Assembly (NCBI GenBank): GCA_002719315.1 | Contig: PBHD01000001.1 | Span: 212,292 to 276,291 of the forward strand | Source: Flavobacteriaceae bacterium | GTDB taxonomy: Bacteria > Bacteroidota > Bacteroidia > Flavobacteriales > Flavobacteriaceae | DNA: 64,000 nt | Reading direction: 5' to 3' | In this document: positions 61,178-64,000 of the stretch, in pieces | Layout of the letters: each line of letters begins with the position of its first letter | Position numbering within the stretch: position 1 is the stretch's first letter | Position numbers and translations under genes: made by a program | Notes under the pieces: generated by a model | What the model was told of the DNA's origin: nothing | Databases searched by the model: none | Seen by the model: the letters and a program-made list of their open reading frames with translations, nothing else

Positions 61178-61621
61178 ATGATAATTCTATGGATAATAAT
61201 TTTAATTTTTTCTTTTCTTTTTATGGAACTTAATGCATGGTTTACTCATAAATATATAATGCATGGTTTTTTATGGTCCATACACAAGGATCATCATAAA
61301 AAACATGGAAAATCTTGGTTTGAAAGAAATGATTTGTTTTTCATCTACTATGCTCTCGTTAGTTTCGGGTTTGTTATTTTATGGGGAGAGTATAACTTTT
61401 GGCCTGGATTACCTATTGCTATAGGAATTTTTCTTTATGGTCTTTGTTATTTTATTGTTCATGATATTTTTATTCACCAAAGGTTTAAATTATTTAGAAA
61501 CATTGACAATAAATATGCTAGGGGAATAAGAAGAGCTCATAAAGTTCATCACAAAAATATTAATAAAAATAATGGTGAATGTTTTGGAATGTTATGGGTT
61601 CCAAAAAAATATTTTAAATAA
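61178..61621 (+). CDS. crtZ: Beta-carotene hydroxylase CrtZ-like
   Basis: Histidine motifs 'HKYIMHGFLWSIHKDHHKKH', 'HDIFIHQRF', 'RRAHKVHHKNINK'; adjacent to crtB. Confidence 0.9.
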   Translation: MIILWIIILIFSFLFMELNAWFTHKYIMHGFLWSIHKDHHKKHGKSWFERNDLFFIYYALVSFGFVILWGEYNFWPGLPIAIGIFLYGLCYFIVHDIFIHQRFKLFRNIDNKYARGIRRAHKVHHKNINKNNGECFGMLWVPKKYFK

Positions 61622-62977
61622 TTATAATTTTAGCCAATTATTTACAAAAACACATTTTCGACTATCCTTGTTTATGTTAATATATGTTTCCTCAATTTTT
61701 TCTTCCATCCAAGTCTGAATTATCTTAATTTGTTTTTCCTTTAACGCAAGGTCTTTAATTTTAGAATAGTCTAATGAATAATCAGCTTTATGTTCATCAA
61801 ATCGATTACTAATCAACAAAATCTTATATTTTTTTAATCCTGATCTATCTTCATCTAAAATTGGATATGAAATCTCTCCATCTTTCAAGTTTCTAATTTG
61901 ATTATATAAAACAGGATCCAGTTTAGTTAGCTCAAATTTATTATCTCCAGTTTCTGGGTTTATAAGGACACCACCATTAAATTTAGTTTCCTTTTCAGTT
62001 GAAAAAGCTAAAGCTGCTTTCTCAAAAGAAATTTCTTTGTTAATTATTCTTGTTCTAATTGTGTCAATAATTTTTTTTGCTTCTAACAACTGAGGAGGAT
62101 CAATCTTTGGAGTTAATAAAATATGTCTAATATCAACTTCTTGTCCTCTAATTTTATCTACTAAAATAATATGCCATCCAAAATCAGATTTAAAAGGTTC
62201 CGAAATTTCTCCTTCCTGCAACCTAAAGGCAACATCTCTAAATTCTTTTACCATTCTTGGTTTTTTTCTATGTAAAGTATATTTTCCACCACTAGATCTG
62301 GAACCAGGATCTTGAGAATATAAAATAGCCTTTGACGAAAAGCTTGATCCGTTTTCTAAAATATCTTCTTTAAATGACTTTAACAAATTGATTATTCTAT
62401 TTTCTTCATTTTTAGAAACTTTAGGCTCTATAACAATTTGTGAAATTTCCAGTTCAGTACCTATAACTGGAAGATCTATTTCAGGTATTGAATTAAAAAA
62501 AAGTCTTACCTCTTCTGGTGTAATCTCAATATCTTGGATTATTTCAGCTTGCATTAAAGATGATAATTTTTGAGTCTTATTAATTTCAAAAATTTCTTGT
62601 CTAAATGAAGGTTCATCTTCCTTATTATAAAACTCTAAAACCTTTTCAATACTACCTAGTTGATTAATAAAATTATCAATAATTCGATCAACCATACTAT
62701 AAACTTCTTCAACACTTACCTCTAAACTATCCTGAATTGCATGATGAGCATATAATTTGTCCTCCATTAATTTTCCTAGTAATTGACATCTTGAAATGCC
62801 CTTAGTTGAAATTCCTTGAGATTCCATATCAATTAATGTTTTATCAATATCAGAATCTAAAATCACATAATCTCCAATAACAGCAGACACTCCGTCAACC
62901 TTTAATTTATTAACTGAATTTTGAGAAAAAGAAAAATTAAATACTAAAAACAATATAAACAAAAGTTTTTTTTCCAT
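61622..62977 (-). CDS. SurA-like periplasmic peptidyl-prolyl isomerase (two parvulin domains)
   Basis: 'VDGVSAVIGDYVILDSDIDKTLIDMESQGI', 'ISQIVIEPK...SQDPGSRSSGGKYTLHRKKPRMVKEFRDVAFRLQEGEISEPFKSDFGWHIILV', 'VDIRHILLTPKI'. ATG 62977 preferred. Confidence 0.92.
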   Translation of the reverse strand: MEKKLLFILFLVFNFSFSQNSVNKLKVDGVSAVIGDYVILDSDIDKTLIDMESQGISTKGISRCQLLGKLMEDKLYAHHAIQDSLEVSVEEVYSMVDRIIDNFINQLGSIEKVLEFYNKEDEPSFRQEIFEINKTQKLSSLMQAEIIQDIEITPEEVRLFFNSIPEIDLPVIGTELEISQIVIEPKVSKNEENRIINLLKSFKEDILENGSSFSSKAILYSQDPGSRSSGGKYTLHRKKPRMVKEFRDVAFRLQEGEISEPFKSDFGWHIILVDKIRGQEVDIRHILLTPKIDPPQLLEAKKIIDTIRTRIINKEISFEKAALAFSTEKETKFNGGVLINPETGDNKFELTKLDPVLYNQIRNLKDGEISYPILDEDRSGLKKYKILLISNRFDEHKADYSLDYSKIKDLALKEKQIKIIQTWMEEKIEETYININKDSRKCVFVNNWLKL

Positions 62978-62978
62978 A

Positions 62979-63953
62979 TTATTTATATATTTCAAATTTC
63001 TTAGATTTAATTGCATCTTGAATTATGTCTCTATCAATTATTTTTGAAAACTCAATTTTATTTTTATTTAAAATTATATTTTTAACACTTGAAATAACAT
63101 GAGATAATGGTGCTATTTCCCCATTTTTTTTATAATCTAACATATACAATAAATATAGTTCTAATGAATCTTTATATTCAAAATAATTCATTTTTTTAAC
63201 ATATTTTTTTAAATTATTATTGTTTATAAATGGAACAGAATTAATTAATTTTTTTTTTGTAATCCAATTTGAGTCTGAAAATATCTTGTTATTAAATTGA
63301 TAAGATAAAGAATCCAAAAATTTCTTATCAATTTTATTATATCTAATAAAACTCTTTATAATTTCATTTTTATCAACGTTATCAATAGGAAACTGAATAA
63401 AACGAATTTTATACAAAGATTCATTTAATTTAAAAATATCATAATTCTCCTCATAAAATAAATTAATTTTTTTTTCTAAAGATAATGTGTCTAATGCTTT
63501 TTTTAATAGTTTTTCTTTATATACTGACCCATATAAATCATATCTGTAATTATTAATTAAATTCTCAAGATTATCAATTCTATATTCAGGAAGATTAATT
63601 AAAGCTTTTTGATATAAAAGATTTTTTCTTGCCCATTTATCAATAAAATTTCTAACCTTTAAAATACTATCTTTCTTGTTGTCGAAAGAATTAAACTTCA
63701 ATTTTATATCAGATTTATAAAGATATTTATCTTCCACTCTTGCAATTACTTCATCTTGTCTGTCATTACAACTAAAAAAAACAACAGAAAACAAAATAAA
63801 ATTTATCAACCAATTCAATCTTATATAATTGTTATTAACAATACTATTAACATTTTTAACAAATTTTCTTAATAAATCAAATAACACCTTGTAAAACAAT
63901 GACTTAATATGTTTATATTTTTTGTAGATTAATTTTTTTATTGTAAATTGCAT
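62979..63953 (-). CDS. Putative lipoprotein, PpiC/SurA-like N-terminal region; start codon uncertain
   Basis: 'LFSVVFFSCNDRQDEVIARVEDKYLYKSDIKLKF' lipobox followed by SurA-N-like start; directly upstream of the SurA-like gene. Confidence 0.55.
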   Translation of the reverse strand: MQFTIKKLIYKKYKHIKSLFYKVLFDLLRKFVKNVNSIVNNNYIRLNWLINFILFSVVFFSCNDRQDEVIARVEDKYLYKSDIKLKFNSFDNKKDSILKVRNFIDKWARKNLLYQKALINLPEYRIDNLENLINNYRYDLYGSVYKEKLLKKALDTLSLEKKINLFYEENYDIFKLNESLYKIRFIQFPIDNVDKNEIIKSFIRYNKIDKKFLDSLSYQFNNKIFSDSNWITKKKLINSVPFINNNNLKKYVKKMNYFEYKDSLELYLLYMLDYKKNGEIAPLSHVISSVKNIILNKNKIEFSKIIDRDIIQDAIKSKKFEIYK

Positions 63954-64000
63954 AAAAATAATAACATTTGAGATTAATTTTATTATTTATTTTATTGATA

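Noticed and set aside
1-64000. CRISPR arrays, IS elements, prophage
   Set aside because: No regularly spaced direct repeats, transposases, integrases or phage structural genes were seen in the ORF set or while reading the sequence.

Overview
This is a strongly AT-rich, gene-dense chromosomal window from a member of the Bacteroidota. It is probably a streamlined, marine-type Flavobacteriales genome, inferred from GldF/GldG, the fused E1 alpha/beta dehydrogenase, TAnnTTTG promoter elements and CrtB/CrtZ. About 56 protein genes are supported. They are mostly housekeeping: uvrA, holA, a PcrA/UvrD helicase, recG, pheT, glyA, smpB, pcm, miaA, purC, phoH, gldF/gldG, dnaN, dnaB, accA, tgt, a split transketolase, aroK, a surA-like gene and prfB. 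There are three tRNAs (Lys-TTT twice, Leu-GAG) and a small SRP RNA. I found no CRISPR array, transposon, prophage, rRNA operon or recognisable defence island, and no convincing undescribed multi-gene system. The observations most worth following up are: (i) a TAnnTTTG promoter motif that, calibrated on the SRP RNA 5' end, sits 4-5 nt before the start codons of several genes and so predicts leaderless mRNAs; (ii) a prfB programmed frameshift that the ORF track misses; (iii) an overlapping gene pair (CBS-like PLP enzyme plus serine-palmitoyltransferase-like enzyme) that fits sulfonolipid (capnine) synthesis; (iv) repeated 4-bp shared stop codons between convergent genes; (v) tandem tRNA-Lys genes that differ only by two compensated acceptor-stem pairs; (vi) an M1-like protein lacking its zinc ligands, fused to a probable outer-membrane barrel. 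All family calls come from reading the translated sequences; no database search was run.
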